Shown here: positions 10,741 to 21,715 of the stretch, piece after piece
Layout: the number at the start of each line of letters is the position of its first letter
Position numbering within the stretch: the first letter of the stretch is position 1
Origin: Paralvinella palmiformis
Taxonomy: Eukaryota > Annelida > Polychaeta > Terebellida > Alvinellidae
DNA: 64,000 nucleotides
NCBI GenBank assembly: GCA_025642065.1
Contig: JAODUP010000486.1
Coordinates: 610,001-674,000, forward strand
Reading direction: 5' to 3'
Notes under the pieces: model-generated
Seen by the model: only the letters and a program-made list of their open reading frames with translations
Database searches by the model: none
What the model was told of the DNA's origin: nothing
Position numbers and translations under genes: made by a program

Positions 10741-12549
10741 GTGTGTGTGTGTGTGTGTATGTGTGTGTAAGTATGTGCGTGTGTGTGTGTATGTGTGTGA
10801 GCGTGTGCGTGTGTGTGTGTGTGTTTTCCCTTCCAGTATTTATGAAATATTGCTATTACAGCAAATAGTTAACGCCTTTTTATACATTTCTCCATTTTGT
10901 CCATTTCCCATTTAGATATCGATGACTGCCAGCATAATGGCTGCATCCATCGATCTACCTGCGTCGATGGCATCAATCGCTACACGTGTAAATGTTTACC
11001 TGGTTACAGCGGACAGTTATGCGAGTTGTGTCCAGTTATGAAGATGGGACCTGATTGCGATCAAGGTATCACAAATTGTCCTTAAAACCGTTAGCATCAC
11101 TAGACTTAGAATAACCCAACAGCCTCCAAACTGGCTGTCAGTTGATTAATAACTCCACAGCCCCACACCACCCCCCTCAAAAAAAAAACACGGGCTAATT
11201 GGAAACTACAAAATAAATCTTCTATAGAGAAAACAAACAGATGATCAATACATTTTGGATGGAGGGCGTACAGCTTCCTTCAAGCAAAAGAAAATAACAA
11301 TTGTTGATCGAAGCCCAGAATAAGAAAAAAAAACACCATAACATTTAAGTATGGAGTAACACCGACAAGTGTTAACTGATTCCCGCCTTTCTGGCTGTTT
11401 TTTTTTCCATCAGTGTACTAATAATTTGACTAAGGCTCCGTTTTATCAGCTTGAATAATCGTAATAATATTGTCTGACAACAATTGGTTAGTTTCGTAAT
11501 GATTGTCCGATGTTATTAACGGCTCATATTCCATTTTGCATGATAATAACACCTCAATCTTTTACGAGGGCTTTTTTCTCTCCCCGTCATTTGTACAAAC
11601 AATCGTCTTCGCTGTGTAATCATTCGGCAAATATCTCTGGTTACAACGAGGCAATAGAACATCTAAAGTAAACAATTGTGAGATGATGTACAAGTTGGTA
11701 AACGCTGATTACGTTAATTTAGAACTTTTGTTACTCTATGTCAATAGCTGTTCGCGGGGGGGGGGGGGTGTAGGACAGCTGCTCACCCGGACAGTTGCTC
11801 ACCGGACAGTTACTCACCCGGACACTTGCTCACCAAACAAATGAAAAAGTGGACACTTGCTCACCAAACAAATGAAAAAGTGGACACTTGCTCACCAGCG
11901 AATTTTTGATGAGAGAAAAAATACACATGATTATATTAATAAAATAAAATTAAATAATCTCTGAACTTTAATGCCCAAGTAATTTGTCATATTCATCCCG
12001 ATAATTATGTAGGTAATAGGATGCTAAGAAATATATTTCTGAATTAAAAATCAGTTAATGTTTTTAATGTTTTCTCATTAAAAATTCACTGGCGAGCAAG
12101 TGTCCACTTTTTCATGTGCTTGGGGAGCAAGTGTTCGGGTGAGCAATTGTCCGGGTGAGCAACTGTCCGGGTGAGCAATTGTCAGTACACCGTTCGTGGA
12201 CGTCTATTTATGCCGAATGGTGGCGACTAAGACGACAACACAAAACAAAACAAAATATTTCCATTACTATCTGACAGATTGCAAAATGACAGAACTCGGA
12301 ACCGAGTTTAACGGAACCACCATATCCAAGACGGAAGACGGCAGCACCTGTCAGCGGTGGGATTCCCAGACACCAAACATCCACCTATACGGCTACGCCA
12401 GTTACTTTCCGGACGCCACGCTCAGCGACGTCTCTAATTACTGCCGAAATCCGATCAAATCGTCCTCAGCCTCAGACTCCAGACCGTGGTGTTTCACTAC
12501 AAGCATACTAACTCGCTGGAATTATTGTGACGTACCTCTGTGTGTTTGA
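7062..12549 (+). CDS. Secreted PAN-EGF-EGF-kringle protein
   Basis: Four coding exons: 7062-7398 (acceptor 7050-7051, ATG 7062), 9353-9460, 10916-11065 and 12278-12549 (TGA). All junctions are phase 1 and the protein is 288 residues. Residues 1 to about 24 form a signal peptide. About 45-110 form a PAN/apple-like domain with TECALRC, SRCGG and NCQL cysteine spacing. About 113-148 and 149-185 are EGF domains with six cysteines each; the second opens DIDDC, a calcium-binding EGF start. About 199-288 is a kringle with STCQRW, NYCRNP, PWCF and YCDVPLC; the stop follows the last cysteine by one residue. There is no protease domain and no membrane helix, so it should be extracellular. PAN, EGF and kringle modules mediate protein or glycan binding. 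The order recalls HGF or plasminogen-type proteins without the serine-protease part. It is not a known named gene. The 5' UTR exon is unproven. Confidence 0.8.
7745..7805 (+). repeat. LINE 3'-end fragment with (ATT)n tail
   Basis: GAGGATATTGGCGCTTTAGA and the ATTATTATT tail match the 3' end of the LINE at 57615-58020 in the opposite orientation. It lies in intron 2 of the PAN/EGF/kringle gene, counting a 5' UTR intron first. Confidence 0.55.
8812..9225. mobile_element. TA-flanked MITE, pogo/Tigger-like
   Basis: The ends are inverted repeats: CAGTCAGAATTCGTTAATAC at the left and, reverse-complemented, CAGTCAGAATCCGTTAATCC at the right. TA lies on both sides. The interior repeats GTCGGAT many times and has no transposase. 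The CAGT(C)AGAA ends with TA target sites fit pogo-type elements. It sits in an intron just upstream of the EGF1 exon. Confidence 0.75.
9543..9592. repeat. (TA)n microsatellite
   Basis: A pure TA run starting about 80 bp downstream of the EGF1 exon. Confidence 0.95.
9955..10047. repeat. 13-bp tandem repeat (TATCTAATCTAAT)n
   Basis: About seven near-perfect copies in tandem. This is a simple-sequence array within the intron between the two EGF exons. Confidence 0.9.
10545..10830. repeat. Compound (TA)n/(TG)n array
   Basis: Alternating blocks of TA and TG over about 285 bp, ending about 85 bp before the acceptor of the EGF2 exon. Open frames through it encode only Tyr-Ile and Cys-Val runs. 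Confidence 0.95.
11768..12191. mobile_element. Foldback element with tandem repeats in its arms
   Basis: The arms of about 140 bp are inverted copies of each other. The left starts GGTGTAGGACAGCTGCTCAC; the right, reversed, starts GGTGTACTGACAATTGCTCA. Within each arm a short unit (CTCACCCGGACA/GTTG) is repeated, with a further pair of GAAAAAGTGGACACTTGCTC repeats. Flanks GTTCGCGG (left, before a poly-G run) and GTTCGTGG (right) may be an 8-bp target duplication. No coding capacity. The right end lies 86 bp upstream of the kringle exon. Confidence 0.75.
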
Positions 12550-12776
12550 TTCGCAGCCAAGCCGAACTTACGGCCGCGTTGAACGGTTAACGGTCGGTCG
12601 ATTGGTTTTCGGATGTCAACGAATTCGTTGATTTTTAAGTGTGCGGAATGTCATTTAGAGTTTGTTTAGTTGTTTAGTTGAACATTTGTAAATAATCCAT
12701 TATCCGGTGAATGTTCCTATAAATTATTTGATCCCAATTGGTAGATTCATCGTCAGACATTGTACGTGTAGTGTGT

Positions 12777-12780
<4 letters not shown>

Positions 12781-12824
<44 letters not shown>

Positions 12825-12882
12825 ACAAAGAGCACTAAATAAATAGATAGATAGATAGATGATAGATAGATAGATAGACAGT
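12781..12882. repeat. (TA)n then (GATA)n microsatellite
   Basis: A TG/TA run to about 12823, then GATA units. The AATAAA at 12838-12843 lies between the two arrays. Confidence 0.9.
12838..12843 (+). terminator. Possible polyadenylation signal of gene 1
   Basis: AATAAA lies 289 bp after the kringle stop codon. It is in low-complexity sequence, so it could be fortuitous. Confidence 0.3.
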
Positions 12883-13022
12883 AAACACATCCTCATTTTT
12901 CAGTTATGTCGATTTCCAGCCCGCGGAATCGAATATCAATGTTGCGTTGTTTATGTGGGATGTTTCATTGGACAGTAAAAAGCTTCGACTGAGTCATCGC
13001 ATTTTTCCTACAGGATCGGTCC

Positions 13023-13026
<4 letters not shown>

Positions 13027-13094
<68 letters not shown>
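13027..13094. repeat. (TA)n microsatellite
   Basis: A TA run of about 68 bp with one interruption. Confidence 0.95.
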
Positions 13095-13096
<2 letters not shown>

Positions 13097-14078
13097 CCAC
13101 CAGTCAAATTAAGTACAGCATTCCCTTAGTATCATTTCATATATGACGATAACAAGTTGACAGATATATAAATAATGATCCGTGTAGAGGTCACTATGTA
13201 AAGGGACACTTATCTATTCCTCATATCGACATCCCTCTATTTACTCCTCCTCGTTAAGCTGTCGCCAGATGGCGAGAGATTGACGGCTAAATGTTGTAGC
13301 TAAACTTATCATGAATATTGTACAATTATATAGAAGGCTAATGATCATTACATGTAATCGGCCTGTTCATTAGCAGCCGACGTCCCAACGCTATACGTCG
13401 TCTACTTTAAAGTCCCTCGTCGCCAATTTTGTAAGCAGAAAATCGGTCGGCTACTTTGGTTTTGCCGAAAAAGTGACCTAAAATGTACCAAATACTCCGT
13501 TTTGCACAACCTTTTTTGGGGGGGGGGGAGAGCCCTACTGTGTTGTCAGTGTCACTACCAGTATCCCACGGCTAGCCCTTCACACCCCACATCCCTTCCC
13601 GCATCAATACCTCCCTCCAGCAATGTCACGGGAGTGTTTTAACAGGTCACCACGGGTGAGTTGCTGCCTACTTTTTGATAGGGGTCGTCTACTCTATTCC
13701 CTACTGAAAAGGCTGGTAATTAAAAAAAAATATTTTAGCTTACACAATTTAACATCTGCTATAAAACGACACATTTTGTTTTCCCAGTAAAGTTAACCTT
13801 AAATCAAAAAAGGGGGCGGGTGGAACTAAATTTTAACAGATGAAGCAATTCACTTAAAATAATCGGATTATATTATTTAAATACAAGATCGCATAATAAT
13901 GTACATCTACGCGCACAGTTGCGGCTGTTCGTGTGTTCAGTACATTTTGAAAAAAAAATTAATACCGAAAATTCATCTGTATGACAACAGAATTCTCAGA
14001 AAATCCGAGCCTCTTCGCTAGATCTGATGACTAACTTCCTACTATAATGTTATCATAACGTACGACAAAATTTAAGGT

Positions 14079-14087
14079 TATAAATAG
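14079..14087 (+). promoter_or_regulatory. TATA box of gene 2
   Basis: TATAAATAG is a strong TATA element. A start site near 14110 would leave a leader of about 190 bases before the preferred ATG at 14303. Its presence supports gene 2 being a separate transcription unit and not a downstream part of the PAN/EGF/kringle gene. Confidence 0.45.
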
Positions 14088-14302
14088 TAGAACTAAATGT
14101 CGCCTTCTGTTGACATCCTGTTGTATCATTTAGAGATCGGGGCCGAGTCATGACATTCCAAATAAAGTTGGTATAATTAGATCGTAGCCGGTCGAGCTCG
14201 TATTATCATTACACAGCATCCGTGTCGGCAGACTGCGATAGAATGAGCGTGTTGTGTTTACCACTGGCAGCATATCTCACATTGTCAAGTCATACTCTTA
14301 TC

Positions 14303-14729
14303 ATGAATACCTTGGCTGTATACAGCATCTTCATCATTTCCATCACAGAGATACTACCAACAACCGGTAAGTGCATGCGATGTCTTTATTACGAGCGGTA
14401 ACTCCGTTGGTTTTTTACTGTCGAGTTTCACAATGTGAGGTTGTTTCTGGTTTATGTTTGGCATTGCGCACTAGTTTTTGCGCACCTCGATTGAATTCAT
14501 ACTTTCTGTACGCGGTATACGGTGGCCGTTAACGCCTACCTTAAGAGACGGTAATTGCTCGTACATATTTGGTCGCCTATTTGTAGCCAAATCTTCATCG
14601 GCCAAATACAAATCTTTCTCCATATATCTGCGCCATATTGTTCGTAAATTGCAAATATATTACAAATATTTGTTCGGCAACTGATACATAATATAGGATA
14701 AACATAAATTTCATTTGATAAAAGTATAT

Positions 14730-14767
<38 letters not shown>

Positions 14768-16794
14768 GCCTGGTGTTATTTGTCCAATTGGCTGTCTTCC
14801 AATAACACCATCGCTGATGCTGGTTTGAGTCGATGGGAACAAGTGGAACAAGGCTGGTTATTGTTGACAAGGCTGGTTTTTGTTTTTCAGTTTTACATTT
14901 GAAGTAAAGTTTCAGTTTTACATCTGAAGTAAAAACACAACAGGATCGGTTTCCGATTGTCATATAACTGGATAAGTACTTCGATCCAAGCGCGCCGGTA
15001 CTTAAATCATTAGCGCTAAATTAAATCGCTTCCCGAATGACCTCTCTTGTGGTGGGGGGAAAAATGAGAATAGTTAGGAGACCTACATGATTTCAGAAAT
15101 GCACTTCTTCAGGCGCAATTCCTCCTATGTATTATTCGGAGTTACATAGTGCATGTTGTTTTCATATCTATTAGTAGCCGATGAAGACTTAAGCGTATTG
15201 TCGAAGGGCTTATCGTGCCTTGTTGGTACGTATTCGAGGATAGTCGATACCGACTGTTACTCAACCGTAGACGGCAACGCGTCGGCGTACACGCCACCAA
15301 CCGGACGCGGCTGGGTGGTCGTAACCATGCCCACGGTTGCCATGGTATCACACGTCGGGCTGCTCTTTACGATTATGGAAGACGGCGAACTCGAATTTAC
15401 TCTCCATGTTCCGGCCGATGGCGGCGAATCGCAAGGGGTATGTTATAATGTGGTTTTGTTTCATGAATTACGCGCTTAAGTTCGAATAAATTAATGAATT
15501 GTCGTGGATAATGAATTATTCGCGTTGTATCGACTCTTAGTTGACCGATTCCGTCATACCTAAACGATATCCCCAAATTTGGCATTACGGCTAGCATCTG
15601 TGATTTAAAAATGATACTATACGGCTATTATACCAACGTATCGAAATACAAATGTGAGACCAGGATAACGACAGCATCATTGGTAGGACGAGCCTCGTAA
15701 TAAATTATATCCGCATAAAAATATGGCCATTATCCAAAAATACTGTGGTAGCTATGTTTTGTATATGTTTTGATCATATCGCCTTTTATTATCATCTTGT
15801 GCGTCTTTGATCCTGGCCTATATCGCTTCATAACGTGTTATGGATCTATTATTGATGCTTCATTATCCTCGCAGCTATATACAGACCAATCAGATCAACT
15901 TTAGCTTTTCCTTTAATATCACGGCGACTAAAAGTATTTTTTTTAATAATCAGGTCATACTGATTGTTTACTAGTTTCATTTTGCATAAACCAGATAGGT
16001 CTTAATAATTATAGGTACAAATCAGTTAATAAACTAACTGTTAGCCGAACTGTGACGGACTGGGTTTGGTAATTATTGAATGGTTTCAGTTTGAAATATA
16101 ATAGGAATATATTTAGGATATGCCTTGTTTGCAAATTATAGTTTTACTCTTTCGAATCTTAGAAAGATCCGTTAACGCCACTAACTGCCCCCTATTGAAT
16201 GAATGACAAACTATTTTTGAGATTTCACGAATCTCCAGCATAACCGAGAGATATGAACGATAATATTTCAAACTATCCAATGGTATTGTCCACCGTGAAG
16301 ATTACTTAGTTTTCCAACATAAAATGCAACGTAGGTCATAGGTTGTGGAAATTTGCAAATTATTATAATATCTGTATAATGTCTTTGGTCTCATTTCAGC
16401 GCTTATCTATCATCCATATGGCAGGTGGTACATATTACGCGTCTTTTAAAGTTTACCCAGTTATTACAAATTCACTAACTCTGAACTGGGAGACGCTCCA
16501 GCCATTGGCTATATTAGATACTAGAATTATTGGACAAACTGAAGGTAAGAGAATGACTTTCAAAACTTATATATTTAGGTAAGGTAACAACTGGATTCAT
16601 GACTTGCAATTAGTCCCGCTGTTGTCGTTGGTGTTTTGGTGGTGGTAGTGGTGTTCATGTCATGGTAGTGGCGTTCTTGTCATGGTAGTAGTGTTCTTGC
16701 CATGGTAGTAGGGTCCTTGTCATCATAATGGTGTTCTGAGCATGGTAGTGGTGGTTTTGAATATTCGTTTTTCCACTTCTGCTATTACACAACC

Positions 16795-16831
<37 letters not shown>

Positions 16832-18448
16832 TATTATTATTATTATTATTAACAGTATTACTAACTAATAGTACTACTACTAACAATAATGTTAATGTTC
16901 TTATTATAATCACAAAGGGATAACAACAACAACTATTGCTACTATAATTACATCTCGTACTGTTACTTTAGGGCTGACAAGAGTCGTACCAGAAGATATC
17001 CAATGTAACAATTATCAAGAAAGACAGTGTTCAAACGTCATAGACGGCAACCTCTTAACGACGCTATTTCTAATGACCGGAACCACATTAAGCTTACAGT
17101 TTAACGCCGGAGAAGGCATATCTCATCTGGCATTCTACTCACATCAGCATCAACCAAGAACGAGTAAAATCAAGATCACGCTGACGTTCATCGAGATGAA
17201 TACGACATCTGGAGAGGTGTGCATTAATAAACAAAAAGTAGCTATTTTAATACACCAGTCATGGCGATGGTTTAAATGCTGACCTGTGTATTCCAATTAA
17301 TTAATAGTAGGCCATGTTCATTCGCTGTTGCTTTTATTACTTTAATACTATTTCGTTTACATTTAATAATTTTCATTGTGGGTGAATAATACAGTTTTTG
17401 CTTAATTAGTATTGAATTAAAATCTCTTACGTTTATTTGATAACGGTTAATTTTAAATTACGTGATTCTCCGATTCTTATTATTAGACTGTAGATATTGA
17501 GTTACGTAATCAAGGTTGGGAGGATACCAGCAAATGGCAAGTTGTTGAGTTGCCAAAGACATTCCGAGTGCCTTTGACTCTGTTGGTCGTTGCTGTTGGC
17601 GATCGCTATGCTACTCTATCTGAGATGCAATTTTTCTTGGTGGAAGGAAGTAAGTTTAACGCTACTCTAATTTGGTTTGTTTATGGTTAAATTCGTACTA
17701 GATAAACCACAAAAGGTTGAAACGATATTATTGCTTACCGCTTGTATGCGCAATTATTTGATGGATAAGACACACATTTCAAATTCTCGGGCGACCGAAC
17801 GTTACAGCAACCGTCCTCTACGTTATTGCTTCAGAACCAATTACAACTGGGAAAGGGGTTCCGCCATTACGCTATGACGTCAGATTTATACACGAGTTGA
17901 ATACAATGAACGCCGACTGGAGCGAAACGAACCCATCTCGCAAGACTGTGAATCACGAAACGTATATGGTAGCTGATAAACAGACGGCATCTCGTTTAGA
18001 CGAATTCCTCTCGTCGACAGAAGTAACGGCCAGCGTTGCTATGTCAACCGACTATACAGAATTCACAGTCACATCAAGCACGCCATTACTTCGCTGGTTC
18101 ATTTACTTGAGCGTCATTGTTGCCATCTTTGTTTTAGTCCTCGTCGTCGTTGTTGTGTTAATATTAGTAGTACTGCGCATGCGTCAGGGCCAGTACACAC
18201 CCGGTAGGCGGCGTCGGATTGTCCTGCCTAATACAGATAATCTCAGTCCTGCGGTTTCCGTGGTAACGCCAACGCGGGGTTACTTCCATCTAACCTTGAA
18301 CAGCCAATCCAGCGACCTTGAACCATATGTTGGGGTTTCCCCAATACACACTACGACGTTTTCCCAGAAGCTACCTTACCAGTTCAGTGCTGAAACAAAC
18401 GAAAATAGACGGATGTCCTGCGGTGAGACGGGCGTGGAAAAAATGTAA
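14303..18448 (+). CDS. Single-pass membrane protein with two galactose-binding-like regions
   Basis: Six exons: 14303-14366, 15175-15437, 16400-16544, 16972-17216, 17487-17649 and 17835-18448 (TAA). All have GT-AG borders and matching phases; 497 residues. ATG 14303 gives a clean signal peptide (residues 1-22); ATG 14243 would add 20 residues. About 23-155 and 160-292 each look like a beta-sandwich of the F5/8C or fucolectin fold. Each has a DGN motif (TVDGNAS, NVIDGNL) and hydrophobic strands, and the second ends YATLSEMQFF, like the closing strand of those domains. A Ser/Thr-rich stalk (about 293-380) leads to one long helix (381-407), a basic stop-transfer (RMRQ, then RRRR at 418-421) and a 90-residue tail with Tyr motifs (GYFHL, EPYVGV). 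I infer an adhesion or lectin-type receptor. No named family was recognised, and the domain call is by eye. Confidence 0.72.
14727..14766. repeat. (TA)n/(TG)n microsatellite
   Basis: Simple repeat in intron 1 of gene 2. Confidence 0.9.
16797..16851. repeat. (TAA)n(TTA)n self-complementary array
   Basis: About nine TAA units are followed directly by about seven TTA units, giving a perfect potential hairpin. It lies in intron 3 of gene 2. Confidence 0.9.
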
Positions 18449-18561
18449 TCTGGACATCCGTGATCCTGAACAAAATGCTTACTCTATTTGTACGATAAAC
18501 ATAACTTAATGCGTTCGGCCTATTACTGACACTAATCGTATTCAAACGACTCCCGTTGATA

Positions 18562-18634
18562 ACGCAGTTGGTTAGATACCTCAAGGATAGAGATTCATAA
18601 TTCCAGCCTATACGTGAAGGATGTTTCATCTTGC
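18562..18634 (+). repeat. SINE family E, head fragment
   Basis: ACGCAGTTGGTTAGATACCT looks like a tRNA A-box region. It runs into GAAGGATGTTTCATCTT, as in the copy at 1562-1706. Confidence 0.45.
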
Positions 18635-18848
18635 AATGCATCTCAGTATCTGCAGAGATTGCTTGCTCGATTTACTTATACCATGAACATAAAGGTGCCC
18701 GCAAGACAACAACATATAATCCTGACAATACTAAAATTTGTATTGAATTGATAATGAATAGGTACACTTATGGATATAAGTATATTCTTTGGTTGGTACG
18801 TTTGTCTTTTTTTATAATTTGGAAGAAATGCGCAGTAAATACAATAAG

Positions 18849-18851
<3 letters not shown>

Positions 18852-18889
<38 letters not shown>
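18852..18889. repeat. (AT)n microsatellite
   Basis: Pure AT run downstream of gene 2. Confidence 0.95.
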
Positions 18890-18890
<1 letters not shown>

Positions 18891-19899
18891 GAAAACTGCA
18901 TGTAATCGTTAAGCCAGGTCAATCCATAACTTGTCATTTACTGTCAATCTAGCCACTCAGGATGAGCTAGAATAGAAATCCAGTTGCTGAGACTTCTCTT
19001 AAAGTAGCTTCAAATTCAATTCAAAAGAAAGCTATAAGGATATCATATCGTCGACATTTTATAGGCAATATCATTGTTTGTTGAATTTGTTGATTAACTG
19101 AAAGTTTAAACGAATGCTCTATCGAAATCAAAACACTTTCTCGAAGTTTCGGTATTATTTAGGTGTGTCAATATTTCGTTCAAAGCACGGATGTTTAAAG
19201 CAACTTTTAATAGATATATTCACCGATTTGCTGAAAATCAAATATTACAGTACTTTCTTGACATATATTCAGCACAGTCATCCTTAATCGTATGAATACA
19301 ATCTCCGTCTGCCATTTTGTTTACTTAACGAATCGTGAGCTATTAAAGTCTACAAATTAATGCTCTTACACGAGTTGTGTTAGATTAATACTATATTGCA
19401 ATTTGCATATATACATATATTCGACGTAGATAAAAACAAATTTGATTTAAATAAACAAACGCAATCTATTATTTTAATTATATCCGTTTTTATTTATGCC
19501 TACAGTGATCTATCCACATTCAGCTAGAAATAAAGATACAGAAATTAAATATTTCCGTAATATAAAAATATGATGAAAATAGAGATAAGTTAGCATATTG
19601 TGCAAATTAAACTCCCCAGTTAACCAACTTGAATAGCATTATCATGGATATATCAAATAAGATTATGAAGTTGGAATGATAAGGGGAAAACATTTGCCCG
19701 TCCGTATAACCTTATATTTCGATTTGTGTTCGTTCTAACAGCGCAAAAGAGCGATAATAAGTGAATTATAAAGACGGTTTATAGTTACGAATACATTAAG
19801 AAATGGTATTATATGCAGACTATGGTGATTTAATTAAGGTTATTGTTTAATAAATATTTATTTTTACCGAAGGCAACGGCCCTTTCTTTAATTTTAAAT

Positions 19900-20325
19900 A
19901 ACAATGTTGAGAAAATTACAGTATTTTATTATTAATGGTTTTATAAGTTCGGCTTTCGTGAATCTTGGGAAAGGACCCAGGGATACTGATTTATTAACTC
20001 TCTTTATAATTGAAATTATCTGAACATCCTGACAATCTTTCACAAGTCATGTAGATATAGGGTCAACTGCACAGAAATTATTAGATGACATTTTCAGCCA
20101 CTGTCTTATATCAGTCTCTGTAAGAGGCTCGAATGTATCCATCATAGAAATACCTTGTGATAAGGTGGAGTAAGTGAACACATTATGTATATTTAGTATC
20201 TTTGGGCAGAAGAAGTTATTACATGAATGTGTTGTATCTTTGTCTGAATTGATCAAATTTGGAAGGACAGTCTGACCTTTATGTGGTACTTTATTTACAA
20301 CACAGAAAACCAAGATGGCCGACAA
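19900..20325 (-). pseudogene. Decayed LINE reverse transcriptase, N-terminal part
   Basis: Read on the - strand, the frame contains FEPLTETDIRQWL and AVDPIST. These correspond to the region just before the first catalytic block of non-LTR retrotransposon reverse transcriptases, where DPIPTW is usual. The Trp codon after the Thr is TGA here, then the frame continues LVKDCQDV and, after decay, FPRFTKAELIKP. The nonsense codon shows it is dead. The clade was not determined. Confidence 0.7.
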
Positions 20326-21187
20326 GTATTAAATAACATGAGGCTAAATCACATATATTATAATGAAGGCCTAAAGCCCATGATAATTTATCTACTTATC
20401 TAATTTATCAAATATGGCAGAAATTGTTAAATTCCCTGGTTTCAATGACAGCCACAGAATTGTTTACTAGCCCTATTAAATTATTTACGACCCTGTACAC
20501 ATTGACAGTGAAGCGACTATTCCGCAACATATGTACACCCTTTGGCAGGCTGTCTATAAAAAGTGGGCGCAAAATAGCTTAACTGCCTAACACACCTATA
20601 TGTTAGCCACTTATCCTCCAATATAAGTATAGGGATCGCAGATGAGAAATGGTTTTAGTGGAAAAACCATCTGCTAGCGAGCCCGATGACATGGATCATC
20701 TGGATCAGTAGCGTCGATCGGTATCCAACCAACGCGTTACATTAAACCATTGTTTATCATAAATTAATCCTATTTTGTCATTTGTTAACCATATATTACT
20801 TACAATTATTTACATGTATTCATTGCTTACAAATTTAGCTTTTATTTATTCAAAAGTATATTTGCATATCTCAATCCACATGAATCAGCTAAAACAAAGT
20901 ATTTTGGAAGTGAATAATCCTCAACATCAAAATCAGATGGAAGTTCAGCTGTAAGAAGAAATACAGTAGTCAATTTATTTACTAAAACCATGCCCCATTA
21001 CTCTTAGGCATTATATCTGGATCTAAAACCATTAATCAGAATCTTCTATTCGTACTTCTAAAGTGAATGGGATTTGGCAACACTAGAAATTCAAAACCAC
21101 AATTGTTTTAATATTTTAATTAATGCTTAATAAACTTTTTTTTTAATTTACGGTGTTATAACAAAACGATAGCAATAGCAATAGTTG

Positions 21188-21190
<3 letters not shown>

Positions 21191-21229
<39 letters not shown>
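21191..21229. repeat. (CA)n microsatellite
   Basis: Pure CA run of about 39 bp. Confidence 0.95.
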
Positions 21230-21230
<1 letters not shown>

Positions 21231-21422
21231 GTGTATGTGTGCAAACCAATCTATGAGTGTATGCATTTTCTGGAAAGTCAAGAGCAAAGTCAACAAAACA
21301 ACGTTGAATAGCCCATATTACACCTTTATTTGCCCCTTTATTTCCTACTATATCACGAGCGCGGTTGGTCACTATTCTATAGCACCTGGGTGTAAAACTA
21401 TGGCTAGGCTATGTCAGAATGG

Positions 21423-21507
21423 TGTTCCATCTTTCACTGCGCTCCATTACCTTTGGAGGTCGCTCGGCCCATTTAGCTTACCTTCTACACACAAGCGGCC
21501 GTAAAAT
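21423..21507 (+). repeat. SINE family A, 5'-truncated copy
   Basis: It matches the 3' half of the family (TTACCTTTGGAGGTCGCTCG ... GGCCGTAAAA). Both the head and the (ATC)n tail are lost. Confidence 0.7.
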
Positions 21508-21715
21508 CAGTACCAGGCAAAACACGCTCTTATTTTGTACTCAAACTATGGAAAAGGGCAAATATACGTATCATATTTTCCTATCATACATATAAAGCAA
21601 ATTACGCTGCCATGTAGACTTATAAATGAATATAAAATTCCTTGTGTCAGTGGTGTTATAGACGTTTACGGAAAAATTATGATTAATCCAAATTGCAGTG
21701 TGGACATCCTGGACT

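Larger units (their letters stand above)
12550..14078. other. Spacer between the two extracellular-protein genes
   Basis: No gene is seen. It holds TA and GATA microsatellites, short poly-G runs and a possible polyadenylation signal for the upstream gene (12838-12843). Confidence 0.55.

Noticed and set aside
10505..10915. 136-codon Tyr/Ile/Cys/Val frame
   Set aside because: It is a read-through of the TA/TG array into the intron end before the EGF2 exon.
12278..18448. One large gene joining PAN-EGF-EGF-kringle to the downstream membrane protein
   Set aside because: The kringle exon has a stop one residue after the last cysteine and no good donor keeps that cysteine. The downstream part has its own TATA box, ATG and signal peptide. 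Phase compatibility leaves it possible as an alternative splice form.
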